From a virus, in the IMG/VR virus record IMGVR_UViG_3300030110_001274, positions 11,887 to 50,085 of that record: a stretch of 38,199 bases of DNA. One strand, written 5' to 3'. Below are positions 23,046 to 31,479 of the stretch, piece by piece. Within the stretch, counting starts at the first letter, position 1. Each line of letters starts with the position of its first letter. The notes beneath the pieces were generated by a model that saw nothing but the letters and a program-made list of their open reading frames with translations, ran no database searches and had not been told where the DNA came from. The position numbers were made by a program, and so were the translations under genes.

Positions 23046-26000
23046 ATGCCGATAACTAAATCTGATGTATTGAGTTTAATTCAAGACGCAGAAGAAAGAA
23101 ATCTATTAGAAGAAAGATCGGAAGATAAAGAAGTAGTTAGCAACCCTTTATCATATTTAAGGTTTGATCCTATGCTAGCTCCTTTTGTACAATATCAAGA
23201 CAAAGTAAAAAAAGATCCTAAGTTTGGTTTTGAAAATGAAAACGAAGTAGATATAGCTAAAGACATAGAAAGAATGGTAGTAGGTGGTGGTACCAAACTT
23301 GTAAAAAGTATTGGAGAATTTGTAACATCAGGTGTTGATCTTGCTCTTGATACAAATGCCACAGAAAAATTAGATAAGATTACAAATGACTTTTTAGAAG
23401 AACATGGAAACCCAAAATTATTATCAACTCAAATAGGTGAGTTTGTAATTCAACTTGGTGGTGGTTATAAAATAGCTGCTAAAATGTTAGCTAACATAGG
23501 TAAACTTAAAAATATAAAAAAGTTAGACAAGAGTTTAATTAAAAAATTTGGTGCAGTAAAGTATGGAGCACCTACTCTTCAGTTTTCTAAAAAAATAGGT
23601 ACAGGTGCATTATCTCTAGGAGCTGCTGATATGTTAGCAATGGATTCTGAAAGAGAAACTTTTGCTATAGAAAAAACTCCTGAAGAAGGAAAGACTGGTA
23701 GAGATCTTGCTATAGCTAGATTATCTAATAAAATTAAATTTGGTGCTGAAGGTTCTGTAATAGGTGGTGGTATACCTATAGTAGGAAAAGGATTAAGTCT
23801 TGGATTTAGATATGGTATTTGGAAACCTGCTAAATTTACAGGTAAGATAGGATTAAAAACACTTAACTATACAGTAGTAAATCCATTATCAAAAGGATTA
23901 GCAAGAGTGCCTTATTTAGAACAAGGTGTTGGTATTGTTAAAAATTTACCAGGTAAAGCTTATGACAAAACAGGTTTACCTCCATTTAAACAATGGAATT
24001 TATTTACAGTTAACGACAACATTGCATTAAGAAGAATTTTAAAAAGAGCTGACAATGTTGCATCTGCACTTAAATCTATTGGTAGACAAACTCCTGAGCA
24101 AGCTGATGTAGCATTTAGGGGAGATAAATTAATAAAAGAAAGAGCAAGATCAATAGAAAAACTTTTAGATAGTTTAGAAGCCAGAGCATACGAAATGGTT
24201 AAATCTCAAAAGAAAATGTATGACACTAAAACAACTTCTCCTGCATCTATGGATAAATATTTAGATGAAGTTATGGAATACTTAAGAGGTCAAAGATCAT
24301 TAGAAAAAATACAAGCACCTCTTAGAACTGTAGCAAAAGAAATTTTAAAAATAACTGATGATATTAAAAAAGATTTTAGAGATGTATTACCTAAAGATAG
24401 TGAACTATTACCTAATTTATTAGGTAATGCATTAAGAGGATATTGGAGAAAGTCTTTTGGTATATTTACAAATCCAAATTATTCTGTGCCAGAAAATTCT
24501 AAAATATTTAAAGACGCTGTTAACTTTGTTAAAAAAATAAAAAGTTTAGATGTTGATGATATGGTTAAAGAAATTGCAAAAAGAGATGGTATATCAAAAA
24601 CGGCTGCTAAAGAACAAGTTGCTAAAGACATGGTTAATAACATACTAAGAACTGCAAAAACAGATAACAAAGATCCTATACAAATACTTACAAGAATATC
24701 TAAAGAACAATTAGATAGTGATAAATTTATTGCAACAGGTAAAGAACTACCACCAGAAATATTAAAATTATTAGGTGATGAAAACAATGCAAGAAGTATT
24801 ATTTTACAAACTGTATCTAACTTATCTACACAAACTGCATACAAACGTATGTTTGATAGATTAGGAGAAGTATTATCTAAACCTACAAAAGAAAAATATG
24901 CTCAACAATTATTTAAATCTAGAAGAGAAGCAGAATTAGGATTAAATGTTGCTAAAGGAGATCCTAGTATTATTCAAGTTGGAGAAATACATGGTTTAGG
25001 TTTATTAAAAAGCAGTGCAAGTAAATTATACGGATCTGCAGATAGAGTTAACAGATTAAAAAATTTAAGAGGACCTTTAGATGTTATTGCTAACATACCA
25101 ATATATAAACAATTTGTTTTATATCCTAAGATTGCTGCTCAATATGGTAAGACAGTATTATCACCAGCAACACAAACTAGAAACTTTTCTTCTGCTGGTT
25201 TTTTTGTAGGAAACAGAGGACTATTAGGTAATAGAGCATCTGTAACAGAATCATTTAAAATGATGGTAGATGATATATTTAGTGCTGGTAAAGGTGCAGC
25301 TGATGAAGAATTAAAACTTATAGAAAATGTAAGAGAAGGAATTAAATATGGAGCTCTTGACGAAAACATTGTAGCTGCAGAGCTTGGCGCTGTGCTTAAA
25401 GCAATAAACAAAAAAGGAATAAAAAGCACAGATGAACTTACTGCTATTTTAACAAAAGGTACAGGAGGATCAGGAATATTAAGTAAGATGGGTGGTAAAG
25501 CAAGTAGAGTGTATGCAGGTGGTGATAACGTTTGGAAATGGTATGCATACAATTGGTATAAATCTTTTTTAAATGACTTTGCAGGTAAAGATCTTGGTAA
25601 AATGCAAAGATGGTTTAAAGAAATTGCAGGGTATGAATTAGATCTTAGACAATTAGGTCGTAAACAATTAACTGGAAATGCAGAAAAGATAGAAGAAGCA
25701 ATTAAACAAGCTGCTGGTTGGTATGTAAGAAACACTATGCCAACATATAGTATGGTTCCTGATGTTATTAAAGCAATTAGGGTTACACCATTTGGTAACT
25801 TCGTAGCTTTCCCTGCAGAAATGATTAGAACATCTGCTAAAACATTAATGACAAACATGAGAGAGATGGCTTCTAGTGATGTTGTTATGAGAGAAATGGG
25901 ATATAGAGGTGCTCTTGGACAATTTTTTGCATTAGGTGGAGCAAGCATAGCTACAAAAGAAACATTTGCAGCATTGACAGGAGTATCTACAGAGTTAATG

Positions 26001-27209
26001 AATGCATACAGAGCATATGTAGCACCAGAATTCCAAAGAAATTCTAACTTAATAGCGGTATCTAAACCTGAGAATGGTGTATTTAAAGTTGTAGATTTAT
26101 CTACTTTCTTTCCATACGATGCTGTAACTAGACCTGTGCAAGCAGCTATAAATAAATATCACCAACAACAAGTAAATCCACAAGCTATTAATAGATTTTT
26201 AATGGATATGTTCTTTAGTGCTGATGGTCCATTTGGAGAACTTCTTGCTCCATTTGTTAATAGATCAATTGCATTAGAAACATTTTCTGAAATATTAAAT
26301 AATAAGAAAAAAGAAGGTGGTCAAATTTATAGTGAGTTAGATGGTATGCCAGAAATATTTAATAAATCAATAGCACATCTATTTAAATCTATGGAACCTG
26401 GAGCTGTTACTACTAGTAGACAATTGTATTATGGTTTCGAGCAAATTCTTACACCTACAGGTGGTACATATGATATAGGTGATGTAATGATAGGATTAGG
26501 AACTGGTATTAAACCATTAAGAGTAGATTTAAAAAGATCAATGGATTTTATATTAGGTGACTTAACTAAAATTAGAACAGAAGCACCTAAGACAAGTAAA
26601 CTTTATAGACAGAATCAAAGTAAACGAGAAATACTAGAAGAGTTTATAGCCATACAAAGAAATGCTTGGAAAGAACAACAAAGAATTTACAAAGCTCTTG
26701 CTGTTATGGAAATGTTAACTCTACCTAAATCTGCAATAATTAAAGAAGGTAAAGAAAGAAAACTTTCTATGAAACAATTAAGAGCAGTTATGAAAGGTAA
26801 TTACTATCCAGTTAATTTTTCTAAAGCTAGATTTAAAGGTAAAATAAAAGATATAGAATCTGAAGCTGGTAGAAGAGATTATGATCCTAGTGAAAGATTT
26901 AATAAAGATGATGTTTATCCTAAAAAAGAAATGAAAGAAATTATTAATTATTTAAAAAAACAAGATCTTAATGGAGTTTTTCCTTTTGATATTACAACTG
27001 ATCCAGAACCAGAGATGCCAGAAGATATGATAGTGCAACCAAACCGACAACGAAGTTCTATACAAACACCACCGTTAGGAAATACACCTAACCCTGTGGT
27101 TAGTGGCACAAATGTGGCAAAAATAAACCCAAATACTGGCTTGACATCAACAGAGACAGCTTTATTGTCTCCTGAAGAACAAGCAATAAGGATTAACCAA
27201 AGAGTATAA
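23046..27209 (+). CDS. large putative internal virion (ejected) protein, 1387 aa
   Basis: The largest gene of the window, with a strong AGGAGG site before its ATG. The protein is mainly helical and Lys-rich, with hydrophobic Gly/Ala stretches (for example around residues 180-195 and 955-975). Around residues 850-940 come segments VYAGGDNVWKWYAYNWYKSF, then AIRVTPFGNFVAFPAEMIR, which recall the LPD38-type domain of polyvalent phage proteins (low-certainty match). The C-terminal tail is Pro-rich and ends NPNTGLTSTETALLSPEEQ, a signature of related marine phages. No lytic transglycosylase motif is seen. By size and place it corresponds to T7 gp16-like ejection proteins, by analogy only. Confidence 0.6.
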   Translation: MPITKSDVLSLIQDAEERNLLEERSEDKEVVSNPLSYLRFDPMLAPFVQYQDKVKKDPKFGFENENEVDIAKDIERMVVGGGTKLVKSIGEFVTSGVDLALDTNATEKLDKITNDFLEEHGNPKLLSTQIGEFVIQLGGGYKIAAKMLANIGKLKNIKKLDKSLIKKFGAVKYGAPTLQFSKKIGTGALSLGAADMLAMDSERETFAIEKTPEEGKTGRDLAIARLSNKIKFGAEGSVIGGGIPIVGKGLSLGFRYGIWKPAKFTGKIGLKTLNYTVVNPLSKGLARVPYLEQGVGIVKNLPGKAYDKTGLPPFKQWNLFTVNDNIALRRILKRADNVASALKSIGRQTPEQADVAFRGDKLIKERARSIEKLLDSLEARAYEMVKSQKKMYDTKTTSPASMDKYLDEVMEYLRGQRSLEKIQAPLRTVAKEILKITDDIKKDFRDVLPKDSELLPNLLGNALRGYWRKSFGIFTNPNYSVPENSKIFKDAVNFVKKIKSLDVDDMVKEIAKRDGISKTAAKEQVAKDMVNNILRTAKTDNKDPIQILTRISKEQLDSDKFIATGKELPPEILKLLGDENNARSIILQTVSNLSTQTAYKRMFDRLGEVLSKPTKEKYAQQLFKSRREAELGLNVAKGDPSIIQVGEIHGLGLLKSSASKLYGSADRVNRLKNLRGPLDVIANIPIYKQFVLYPKIAAQYGKTVLSPATQTRNFSSAGFFVGNRGLLGNRASVTESFKMMVDDIFSAGKGAADEELKLIENVREGIKYGALDENIVAAELGAVLKAINKKGIKSTDELTAILTKGTGGSGILSKMGGKASRVYAGGDNVWKWYAYNWYKSFLNDFAGKDLGKMQRWFKEIAGYELDLRQLGRKQLTGNAEKIEEAIKQAAGWYVRNTMPTYSMVPDVIKAIRVTPFGNFVAFPAEMIRTSAKTLMTNMREMASSDVVMREMGYRGALGQFFALGGASIATKETFAALTGVSTELMNAYRAYVAPEFQRNSNLIAVSKPENGVFKVVDLSTFFPYDAVTRPVQAAINKYHQQQVNPQAINRFLMDMFFSADGPFGELLAPFVNRSIALETFSEILNNKKKEGGQIYSELDGMPEIFNKSIAHLFKSMEPGAVTTSRQLYYGFEQILTPTGGTYDIGDVMIGLGTGIKPLRVDLKRSMDFILGDLTKIRTEAPKTSKLYRQNQSKREILEEFIAIQRNAWKEQQRIYKALAVMEMLTLPKSAIIKEGKERKLSMKQLRAVMKGNYYPVNFSKARFKGKIKDIESEAGRRDYDPSERFNKDDVYPKKEMKEIINYLKKQDLNGVFPFDITTDPEPEMPEDMIVQPNRQRSSIQTPPLGNTPNPVVSGTNVAKINPNTGLTSTETALLSPEEQAIRINQRV

Positions 27210-27427
27210 TGGCGATAGAACCTAAAACAACAAGAGAACATATTGTTTCCCTGTATGGTTACATAACAGGATTGCGTAAAGATATTTCCCAAATTAAAAA
27301 TAATCATTTAAAACATATGCATAAAGATATTGACAAATTGGGCGGCAAGATAGATAAAATCTATTGGGTTCTTTTAGCTACGGTGGGGGCTGTAGCCTTA
27401 CAATTAATAAATTATTTAGTAGGATGA
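27209..27427 (+). CDS. holin-like small membrane protein (XhlA-like)
   Basis: A 72 aa protein: a charged helical N-terminus (residues 1-50; EHIVSLYGYITGLRKDI, HKDIDKLGGKIDKI) and one C-terminal membrane segment (residues ~51-70). This plan resembles haemolysin XhlA-type proteins, which often lie next to endolysins. It overlaps the endolysin start by 4 bases (ATGA), so both are likely translated together. I infer a holin or holin-accessory role from topology and position; it could instead be a membrane-anchored regulator of the endolysin. Confidence 0.6.
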   Translation: MAIEPKTTREHIVSLYGYITGLRKDISQIKNNHLKHMHKDIDKLGGKIDKIYWVLLATVGAVALQLINYLVG

Positions 27428-27909
27428 GATTATCTAAACATTTTTCATTAGAAGAAATGACCAAGTCTATGACGGCTGCTCGTAAAGGTATTGACAATAC
27501 GCCAGGGTCAGGTGAGATACATAATCTTACTGAAGTTTGTTATAATATATTAGAACCACTTCGTGCTAAATTTGATAAGCCAGTTACAATCACATCAGGA
27601 TATCGATCCGAAGCGCTGTGCGAAGCCATCGGCAGCAAAAAAACATCGCAACATGCGAAGGGCCAGGCGGTTGACCTAGAAATTATGACTGTTCCTAATA
27701 TTAAAATAGCTTATTGGATAGAAGCTAACTGTGATTTTGATCAATTAATTCTTGAATACTACAAACCAAACGACGGCCAAGCCGGCTGGGTACACGTATC
27801 TTACAATGAGAAAGGTGCTAACAGAAAACAAGTGCTCACTTTTGACGGGAAAAAATACGAGAACGGACTTCCTGAAATGAAATGGAAAGACGGACAAGTC
27901 GTAGAATAA
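27424..27909 (+). CDS. endolysin, M15-family peptidase
   Basis: The ATG at 27424 overlaps the holin-like stop by 4 bases and gives 161 aa; an upstream in-frame extension would lie inside the holin gene. The domain is a D-Ala-D-Ala carboxypeptidase-like M15 (Peptidase_M15_3): SGYRS at 58-62, SQHAKGQAVDLE at 75-86 with zinc ligands His77 and Asp84, and GWVHVS at 121-126 with His124. It should cut peptide bridges in peptidoglycan to release progeny. No signal peptide is present, so export would depend on the holin. Bases 27601-27680, which code for the active site, are 55% GC, far above the surroundings. Confidence 0.85.
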   Translation: MRLSKHFSLEEMTKSMTAARKGIDNTPGSGEIHNLTEVCYNILEPLRAKFDKPVTITSGYRSEALCEAIGSKKTSQHAKGQAVDLEIMTVPNIKIAYWIEANCDFDQLILEYYKPNDGQAGWVHVSYNEKGANRKQVLTFDGKKYENGLPEMKWKDGQVVE

Positions 27910-28134
27910 TTATTGTGGGGGTTCATCTCCACAAATATAACCAATAACCTGTTTACCATCATACATATGATAATAATGATTCGTAAATAATTTTCTTTTT
28001 TTACGTTCATGTACTTTTACATTGTGATGAAACCAAGAGCCACAACTTTCCTTTGATGGTATTTCAAAAGAAGTCATCTCTATATTACCCATTAAGGTTA
28101 AGTATAATAATGTTATCGTCACAATATGTTCCAC
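27910..28134 (-). CDS. small exported or membrane-anchored protein (74 aa)
   Basis: I place the start at GTG 28134, which overlaps the preceding TAG (TAGTG), giving 74 aa; a TTG 9 bases upstream is an alternative. No ATG is available before residue 15. The N-terminus has a hydrophobic stretch (IVTITLLYLTLMGN) after a short leader, like a signal peptide or anchor. The mature part has two Cys (CGSWFHH, ICGDEPPQ), several His and a KRKLFTNHYYHMYDGK segment. It resembles small envelope-targeted proteins in other marine phages, with no known function. Its stop abuts the endolysin stop on the other strand. Confidence 0.45.
   Translation of the reverse strand: MEHIVTITLLYLTLMGNIEMTSFEIPSKESCGSWFHHNVKVHERKKRKLFTNHYYHMYDGKQVIGYICGDEPPQ
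27913..27934 (+). terminator. hairpin at the convergent junction
   Basis: An 8-bp stem TTGTGGGG/CTCCACAA (one G-U pair) with a 6-base loop lies immediately after the endolysin stop, where late plus-strand transcription meets the minus-strand unit. It has only a weak T-rich stretch on either side, and it lies inside the last codons of the minus-strand gene. A bidirectional terminator is plausible but unproven. Confidence 0.4.
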
Positions 28135-28220
28135 TACATCCAACCAATAAGTTTAAAGCCAATGTAACAAATTAAAATTAGTACAATTATATAGAGAAAT
28201 TCATCTTCTTCTAGATCCAT
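28134..28220 (-). CDS. tiny single-span membrane protein (28 aa)
   Basis: A 28-codon frame starting at an ATG overlapping the end of the helicase gene by 10 bases and ending in TAG, which overlaps the GTG of the next gene. The peptide has an acidic N-terminus (MDLEEDEF) and a hydrophobic stretch (LYIIVLILICYIGF), ending KLIGWM. It fills the otherwise empty gap between two minus-strand genes. The perfect stop/start overlaps support it, but its tiny size leaves doubt. Function unknown. Confidence 0.45.
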   Translation of the reverse strand: MDLEEDEFLYIIVLILICYIGFKLIGWM

Positions 28221-29644
28221 TCTCTAAGCTCCTCACCCATGATTTCTGATGCTATATTTATTTTTTTACGTAAAGACTTAACTATCTTTTCGTCAACTGT
28301 CTTTTCTGCCATCAGATCGATATACGTTACAGACTTTTTTTGTCCGATCCTATGCGCTCTATCTTCTGATTGCAATCTTTTTTCTAAGTCATAACCATTA
28401 GAATAATAAATAACCGTATTAGCCGCAGTTAGAGTTAAACCATAACCGGCTGTCTGTGGATTACCTACGAAAAATTTGACCTTGGAACGCGGATCTTGGA
28501 ATTCAGTTACATTTTTCTGTCTAGTTTCTGACGCAATAGCACCATAATAATCTACAACAGATTCTTCTCCATATTCTTTTATAATAGTTTTGACTATCTT
28601 TTCTATGTCATAAATGTAGTTAGCCCATATAATTACTTTGCCTTCTACTTCTTCTAGAACATCCATAAGTTCGTCTAACCTTCTGTTTTTTATATCTTCT
28701 ATTGACCCATCATCTAACTTTAAATGACCACAAGTTATTTGATGTAGTTTTATAAGCTGTGATAGCACATGTGGTGCACTTACAGATTTACCTTTTAATG
28801 CTGTAAGAGCTAATGACTTCATAGATGCATAATGTTTTTGTTGTTCTGGTGTAAGTTCTATTGTTCTTTTCATATAGATTTTAGCAGGTAGATCTAAACA
28901 ATCTTCTTTTAATACTCTATAAGAAAAAGGTTTTATATTATCTGATAATTCATCTAGTCTTCTATAACTGCCTACAATCTGTACTTGTCTACCACCAAAG
29001 TTTCTACTAACCATATGTGCATATCTTGATCTAAATGCGTAATAACTTTGGAAACCTAATAGTTCTGGTTCTAAAAAATTACATTGACTATATAGATCTA
29101 GAGGTGATCTAGTTACCGGAGACCCTGTCAAAATACGTCTATAACGGGCCATAGAAGCCATCTGAGTGATAGCTTTGGTTCTTTTGGCACTTGGGTTCTT
29201 AATTGTTGTAGACTCATCTACAGCGACTAAACACTTTCTTGCATTCATAAACTTTGTGGCAAAAAGGTGTCCCTTTTTTGTCGAAAATGCTTCTACATTC
29301 ATTATAAGGATGTGAAGGTCATAATTAATTTCAAACAATTGTTGGTACTCTTTATCCTTTGCTTTGGATGTAGTCGCAGTCCATAGTACTGTTTTATAAG
29401 GTATATGACTAGGCATATGTGTTGGAATTTCTTGTGAATACCAGTTGCGATACACACCTTTAGGAGCTATAATTATGGCCGAATTTATTTTACCTTTGTC
29501 ATATAGCATAGCAATATTATCAATAAGTACTTTTGATTTACCAGTACCCATTTCCATAAAATATGCATACTCATCTTTATCCCACGATTTTTCTAACGCA
29601 GTTAATTGATGCTTATAAGGCGGCGTTTTAAATTTATATTTCAT
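28211..29644 (-). CDS. SNF2-type DNA helicase/translocase
   Basis: A 477 aa superfamily 2 protein. The motifs are: Q-like YKHQLTALE (10-18), Walker A MGTGKSK (32-38), motif Ia IIIAPKGVYRNW (57-68), Walker B/motif II VDEST (142-146), motif III LTGSP (172-176), then the second RecA-like half with IIWANY (~320), GYGLTLTAANTVIYYS (~405-420) and motif VI SEDRAHRIGQ (~430-440). SNF2-like enzymes use ATP to move along duplex DNA; in phages they sit near replication genes. It lacks extra targeting domains. It is transcribed opposite to the replication unit from an overlapping promoter pair. Confidence 0.85.
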   Translation of the reverse strand: MKYKFKTPPYKHQLTALEKSWDKDEYAYFMEMGTGKSKVLIDNIAMLYDKGKINSAIIIAPKGVYRNWYSQEIPTHMPSHIPYKTVLWTATTSKAKDKEYQQLFEINYDLHILIMNVEAFSTKKGHLFATKFMNARKCLVAVDESTTIKNPSAKRTKAITQMASMARYRRILTGSPVTRSPLDLYSQCNFLEPELLGFQSYYAFRSRYAHMVSRNFGGRQVQIVGSYRRLDELSDNIKPFSYRVLKEDCLDLPAKIYMKRTIELTPEQQKHYASMKSLALTALKGKSVSAPHVLSQLIKLHQITCGHLKLDDGSIEDIKNRRLDELMDVLEEVEGKVIIWANYIYDIEKIVKTIIKEYGEESVVDYYGAIASETRQKNVTEFQDPRSKVKFFVGNPQTAGYGLTLTAANTVIYYSNGYDLEKRLQSEDRAHRIGQKKSVTYIDLMAEKTVDEKIVKSLRKKINIASEIMGEELREWI

Positions 29645-29660
29645 AACTTATTCTTTCTAC

Positions 29661-29690
29661 TTGACAAACATATAGAGATTCCCATATAAG
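29661..29690 (+). promoter_or_regulatory. sigma70-like promoter for the replication unit
   Basis: A perfect TTGACA (29661-29666) and TATAAG (29685-29690; 5 of 6 to TATAAT) are separated by 18 bases. Transcription would begin around 29697, leading into the replication genes. It shares the DNA of the minus-strand promoter, so the two may compete. The two TTGACA boxes form an inverted repeat centred on 29679. Confidence 0.65.
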
Positions 29691-29697
29691 ATGTCAA
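29669..29697 (-). promoter_or_regulatory. sigma70-like promoter for the minus-strand helicase unit
   Basis: On the minus strand a perfect TTGACA (29697-29692) and TATATG (29674-29669) are separated by 17 bases. The expected start is near 29662, about 18 bases before the helicase ATG at 29644, with an AGAAAGA stretch as a weak ribosome binding site. It completely overlaps the plus-strand promoter. Confidence 0.6.
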
Positions 29698-29708
29698 GAG
29701 CAAAAAGA

Positions 29709-30116
29709 ATGAAGAATAAAATATTTGAATTATATAAACCAAAATCTCTACAGGAGTTTTTAACATTTCAAAAAGAGAACCCTGAAGAAAGTTTTGTCTA
29801 TGTATTGCAGCATCCACCTGCAAACATAAATATATTAAGTGCATCTGATTATGGATACTTAGTTATTTGTTTGCCTTTGTATGGACCTGAATCACAAATA
29901 GTTTTTTCATCACAACCTTTTGTTTTTAAAATGAGAAAAAATTTAAGGGACTTTAGAGATAAAGATTATATTCTTTTAACTGGAGATCCTGCAATCATTG
30001 GTATATCATCTGCAATAGTAAGTGATAATACTAATGGAGTATTTAACCTCTTGAAATGGGATCGAAGAGAGGCTAAATATTATCCAATAGCATTCGATCT
30101 CAATCAGAAAGGATAA
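29709..30116 (+). CDS. unassigned early phage protein at the head of the replication unit
   Basis: An ATG at 29691 is in frame, but it touches the -10 box and lies upstream of the expected transcription start, so I choose the ATG at 29709 (135 aa). The protein starts MKNKIFELYKPKSLQEFL and contains VYVLQHPPANINILSASDYG, FVFKMRKNLRDF, and a conserved ILLTGDPAIIGISSAIVSD; it ends KWDRREAKYYPIAFDL. I have seen this pattern near helicase and replication genes of other marine phages but know no function. It is followed by an AAGGA site for the next gene. Confidence 0.6.
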   Translation: MKNKIFELYKPKSLQEFLTFQKENPEESFVYVLQHPPANINILSASDYGYLVICLPLYGPESQIVFSSQPFVFKMRKNLRDFRDKDYILLTGDPAIIGISSAIVSDNTNGVFNLLKWDRREAKYYPIAFDLNQKG

Positions 30117-30118
30117 AA

Positions 30119-30679
30119 ATGAGTAAAGGAAATGGAATAGACTTTGAAGCAGATAAATCAAATGAGTTTGAATCTACAGATTTAGATTCTTTATCAGTGC
30201 ATTTGAGTCAAATGTTTGAACTACAGTTACAAATAGAAGTATCTGAGAAACAAACTAAAGCATTAAAAGAAAAATTTAACAAAATTAATTCAGAGGTCAT
30301 ACCTAATATATTAGCAGAACAAGGTTTGAAATCTTTGAAATTAGCTGACGGCACAACTGTAGAGGTTAATAAAAAATATAGTTGTACACTACCGAAAGAT
30401 CCGGAAAAGAAAGCCGCAGCTTATAAATGGCTTCGAGACCAAGGGTTAGGCGACATTATTAAAAATGAGGTTGCTGTTACTTTTGGTAAAGGCGAAGATA
30501 ACAAGGCGAAGCAATTGCTGGACCTTGCGGTCGGAAATGGTTATGAGCCCAGCCAACGTGAGAAGGTTGAGCCAATGACATTGAAGGCCCTATACAGGGA
30601 GCGTGTCGAGTCCGGACTTGACATGCCTTCCGACGTCTTTCACTTATTTGTGAAGGATGAAACTAAAATGAAACGTTAA
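30119..30679 (+). CDS. conserved phage replication-module protein, unassigned
   Basis: A 186 aa protein. The N-terminal ~75 residues form a coiled coil (LQLQIEVSEKQTKALKEKF), then a small beta unit (LKSLKLADGTTVEV) and a helical C-terminus with WLRDQGLGDIIKNEV, VTFGKG and the block EKVEPMTLKALYRERVESG. This string of motifs occurs in a widespread phage family located beside ssDNA-binding and primase genes; no biochemical role is known to me. Bases 30481-30660 are about 50% GC, unlike the AT-rich first half, so the 3' half may have a different history. Confidence 0.6.
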   Translation: MSKGNGIDFEADKSNEFESTDLDSLSVHLSQMFELQLQIEVSEKQTKALKEKFNKINSEVIPNILAEQGLKSLKLADGTTVEVNKKYSCTLPKDPEKKAAAYKWLRDQGLGDIIKNEVAVTFGKGEDNKAKQLLDLAVGNGYEPSQREKVEPMTLKALYRERVESGLDMPSDVFHLFVKDETKMKR

Positions 30680-30696
30680 ACGCGAAAAGGAGAAAC

Positions 30697-31479
30697 ATGA
30701 AAAGCGAAACAGGAAACGTAACAAAGATGAAAGAGAATCTACCAAGTGTAGATCTTTTCGAAGCTGACGCAAAAGTAGGAGAAGATAATATAGGTTCACA
30801 AGATCTAGCATTACCTTTTCTTAGAATCTTGGGTCAGTTATCTCCACAAGTAAATGAAAGAGATGCAAAATTTGTAGAGGGTGCCAAACCTGGTATGATC
30901 TACAATACTGTAACTAACGAACTTTACGATGGAGTAAAAGGAATCAATGTAATCCCTTGTGCATACAAGAGAGAATATATTGAATGGAAAGATAGAGGTG
31001 AAGGAGGTGGTGCGCCAGTGGCAATCCATGCCGGAACTAGTCCTATTATCAACGAGGCAACTCGTGATTCTATTGGTAAAGATAGATTAAAGAATGGGAA
31101 CTATCTAGAAAATACTGCTTCATATTATGTAGTAGTTGTTAAAGACAAAGCTGCATCAACAGCATTGATAACAATGAAATCTACACAATTAAAAGTTAGT
31201 AGAACTTGGAACTCGTTAATGAAATCAATACAGTTGCAAGGTAAAGATGGGAATATGTTCAATCCAAGAATGTTTTCACATATGTACCACTTAAAAACTG
31301 TACAACAATCAAATGACAAGGGAACTTGGTTTGGTTGGAATGTGTCATTAGTAGGTCCGGTACAAGCCAGACCACTTTACGAGCAAGCAAAAGGTTTTGG
31401 TGAGAGCGTCCTAAAAGGATCTGTCAGTGCAAAACACTCAAAAGAAGAGAGAAGTACAGCGAGCGATACGCCGTACTAA
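30697..31479 (+). CDS. putative ssDNA-binding-like protein of the replication module
   Basis: A 260 aa protein with an AGGAG site 6 bases before the ATG. It contains the phage family pattern LALPFLRILGQLSPQV, FVEGAKPGMIYNTVT, then GINVIPCAYKREYIEW and GEGGGAP, followed by beta-rich segments (YYVVVVKDKAASTALITM). The size, central beta content and a charged flexible C-terminus (SAKHSKEERSTAS) would suit a ssDNA-binding protein of the gp2.5 type, and the location before a primase supports this. I do not see a diagnostic motif, so the role is a hypothesis. Confidence 0.5.
   Translation: MKSETGNVTKMKENLPSVDLFEADAKVGEDNIGSQDLALPFLRILGQLSPQVNERDAKFVEGAKPGMIYNTVTNELYDGVKGINVIPCAYKREYIEWKDRGEGGGAPVAIHAGTSPIINEATRDSIGKDRLKNGNYLENTASYYVVVVKDKAASTALITMKSTQLKVSRTWNSLMKSIQLQGKDGNMFNPRMFSHMYHLKTVQQSNDKGTWFGWNVSLVGPVQARPLYEQAKGFGESVLKGSVSAKHSKEERSTASDTPY

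Noticed and set aside
25139-25948. A 269-codon minus-strand frame inside the 1387 aa gene.
   Set aside because: Composition (Leu/Ser/Ile-rich with Pro) is that of an antisense shadow; there is no start signal and no coupling to other genes.
27331-27336. A TTGACA inside the holin-like gene as a possible endolysin promoter.
   Set aside because: No good -10 box at 16-18 bases, and the region codes for a conserved helix.
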